NCBI GenBank assembly: GCA_030698575.1
Contig: JAUYMQ010000255.1
Span: 1 to 5,679 of the forward strand
DNA length: 5,679 nt
DNA from: Deltaproteobacteria bacterium
GTDB taxonomy: Bacteria; JAUYMQ01
Direction: 5' to 3'
Shown: positions 5,175 to 5,679 of the stretch, one piece after another
Numbering within the stretch: the first letter of the stretch is position 1
Layout of the letters: each line of letters starts with the position of its first letter
Notes under the pieces: generated by a model
What the model saw: the letters and a program-made list of their open reading frames with translations, nothing else
The model's database searches: none
What the model was told of the DNA's origin: nothing
Made by a program: the position numbers and the translations under genes

Positions 5175-5189
5175 TTGAGGATTCCTCAA
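5175..5189. repeat. Short 6-bp inverted repeat
   Basis: TTGAGG (5175-5180) and CCTCAA (5184-5189) are exact complements around ATT. The site lies between higA and the transposase fragment. No function is suggested. Confidence 0.3.
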
Positions 5190-5251
5190 ACTCTTCGAAT
5201 ACTTCCCGCTTTTCCGAGCGCCCACCTCATCCCTACTTCCGGAACCGGCCG

Positions 5252-5389
5252 ATGCTCTTCATCCCTTCCCTTCTGGCCCTCTTTCGAACCCTCACCCAGG
5301 ACCGGGCCGACCTTGTCCTCGAGAACCTGGCCCTCCGCGAGCAGCTCGCGATCCTCCAGAGGCACAGCAAGCGCCCGAAGCTCTTGTGA
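5252..5389 (+). pseudogene. N-terminal fragment of an integrase-type (rve) transposase
   Basis: An ATG-initiated 45-residue open frame ending in TGA. It reads as the N-terminus of the common integrase-core transposases found in many environmental bacteria: a hydrophobic LLALFR start, then RADLVLENLALREQLAILQR (18-37) and a basic RPKL end. Members of that group continue for about 250-300 more residues with a DDE catalytic core. Here the frame stops right after RPKLL and no later piece appears downstream, so only the first sixth or so is left. It marks a past insertion next to the higBA genes and is almost certainly inactive. The assignment rests on the ENLALREQLAIL motif and is firm for the group, less so for the exact IS family. 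Confidence 0.72.
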
Positions 5390-5414
5390 ACGGTCGCGTG
5401 CTGAAGTAGCCAGC

Positions 5415-5445
5415 GCCTTCCGCCGTTAGCTTCAGCGGAACAGGC
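5415..5445. repeat. Imperfect hairpin after the transposase fragment
   Basis: TTCCGC (5418-5423) pairs with GCGGAA (5435-5440), and GCC (5415-5417) can extend to GGC (5443-5445) across a two-base bulge. The site lies between the transposase fragment and the 5448-5473 inverted repeat. It could be an end of the lost element or chance. Confidence 0.3.
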
Positions 5446-5447
5446 AA

Positions 5448-5473
5448 TTGACAGGAAGTGCATACCCTGTCAA
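5448..5473. promoter_or_regulatory. 8-bp inverted repeat with a -35-like arm upstream of hicB
   Basis: TTGACAGG (5448-5455) and CCTGTCAA (5466-5473) are exact complements around 10 bases. The left arm starts with the consensus -35 hexamer TTGACA, but no good -10 follows at 16-18 bases. The arrangement (two half-sites one helical turn and a half apart) is that of an operator. It lies about 130 bases ahead of the HicB-family gene, whose protein class often represses its own operon. The link to hicB is inferred. Confidence 0.3.
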
Positions 5474-5604
5474 CGTAGAAGACATGAACCCCCTCCTTAG
5501 GTTGCCCCGCCGTGGGTAGCCGGCCCGGTGGAGGTGGCCGAAGTGGCGCGCTGAGAGAAGCTCAAGCAACTCGAGGTCCACGTGGCTTGAGCGGGAGCTG
5601 GGCG

Positions 5605-5679
5605 ATGACGAGGAGCTACCGCGTCGAGATCGAGCAGGAGGAGGACGGCCGCTTCCTCGCCGAGGTGGTCGATCTGCCC
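5605..5679 (+). CDS. HicB-family antitoxin, 5' end only
   Basis: The first 25 codons, cut by the window edge. The start MTRSYRVEIEQEEDGRFLAE followed by VVDLP is the HicB N-terminal strand-turn-strand: Tyr5, the acidic turn E12-E13-D14-G15, then an F/A strand leading to D-L-P, which in the family is followed by Gly-Cys. HicB proteins neutralise the HicA RNase and often repress the operon through a C-terminal DNA-binding domain, which would lie beyond the window. A good Shine-Dalgarno site (GGGAG, 5593-5597) stands 7 bases before the ATG. No HicA is seen upstream, since the 215 bases before it have stops in all useful frames. HicA would have to lie downstream, or the gene is an orphan HicB-like regulator. 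Confidence 0.75.
   Translation, partial: MTRSYRVEIEQEEDGRFLAEVVDLP

Overview
The window is GC-rich, bacterial and mosaic. The three-base composition, strong Shine-Dalgarno sites and gene types fit a high-GC environmental bacterium; I cannot name the phylum from sequence alone. Two metabolic genes on opposite strands occupy the middle. A toxin-antitoxin and transposon-remnant segment fills the right end. About 600 bases of hairpin-rich, apparently non-coding DNA fill the left end.

Layout: (1) 1-601 has no convincing gene. It holds an old, diverged tandem duplication (88-165 and 218-293), several short hairpins, and the first copy of a structured repeat (387-464) whose hairpins look like terminators. 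(2) 602-2314, minus strand, is a 570-residue Tat-exported vanadium-dependent haloperoxidase of the PAP2/VHPO superfamily, with nearly all vanadate ligands recognisable. (3) 2315-3082 is a 768-base intergenic stretch between divergent genes. It carries a weak minus-strand promoter candidate and the second copy of the structured repeat (2693-2770), in the same orientation as the first. The haloperoxidase gene therefore sits between two direct repeats. (4) 3083-4363, plus strand, is an FAD-dependent geranylgeranyl-reductase-family enzyme. (5) 4409-5010 is a complete higBA-type toxin-antitoxin pair. (6) 5011-5604 holds inverted repeats and a 45-residue N-terminal fragment of an integrase-type transposase (5252-5389). 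(7) 5605 to the window end is the start of a HicB-family antitoxin, cut by the window edge.

Functional reading: the haloperoxidase would oxidise halides with H2O2 outside the cytoplasm, and the reductase would saturate isoprenoid chains (lipid or quinone) in the cytoplasm or at the membrane. They are divergent and nothing in the sequence links them in one pathway. The right end looks like an accessory junction, with two different type II antitoxin systems and a dead insertion-sequence fragment within about 1.3 kb. The most unusual signal is the pair of structured direct repeats bracketing the haloperoxidase. They keep 64 of 78 bases by my hand count, keep their stems, and are followed by a third stem that is similar in both copies.
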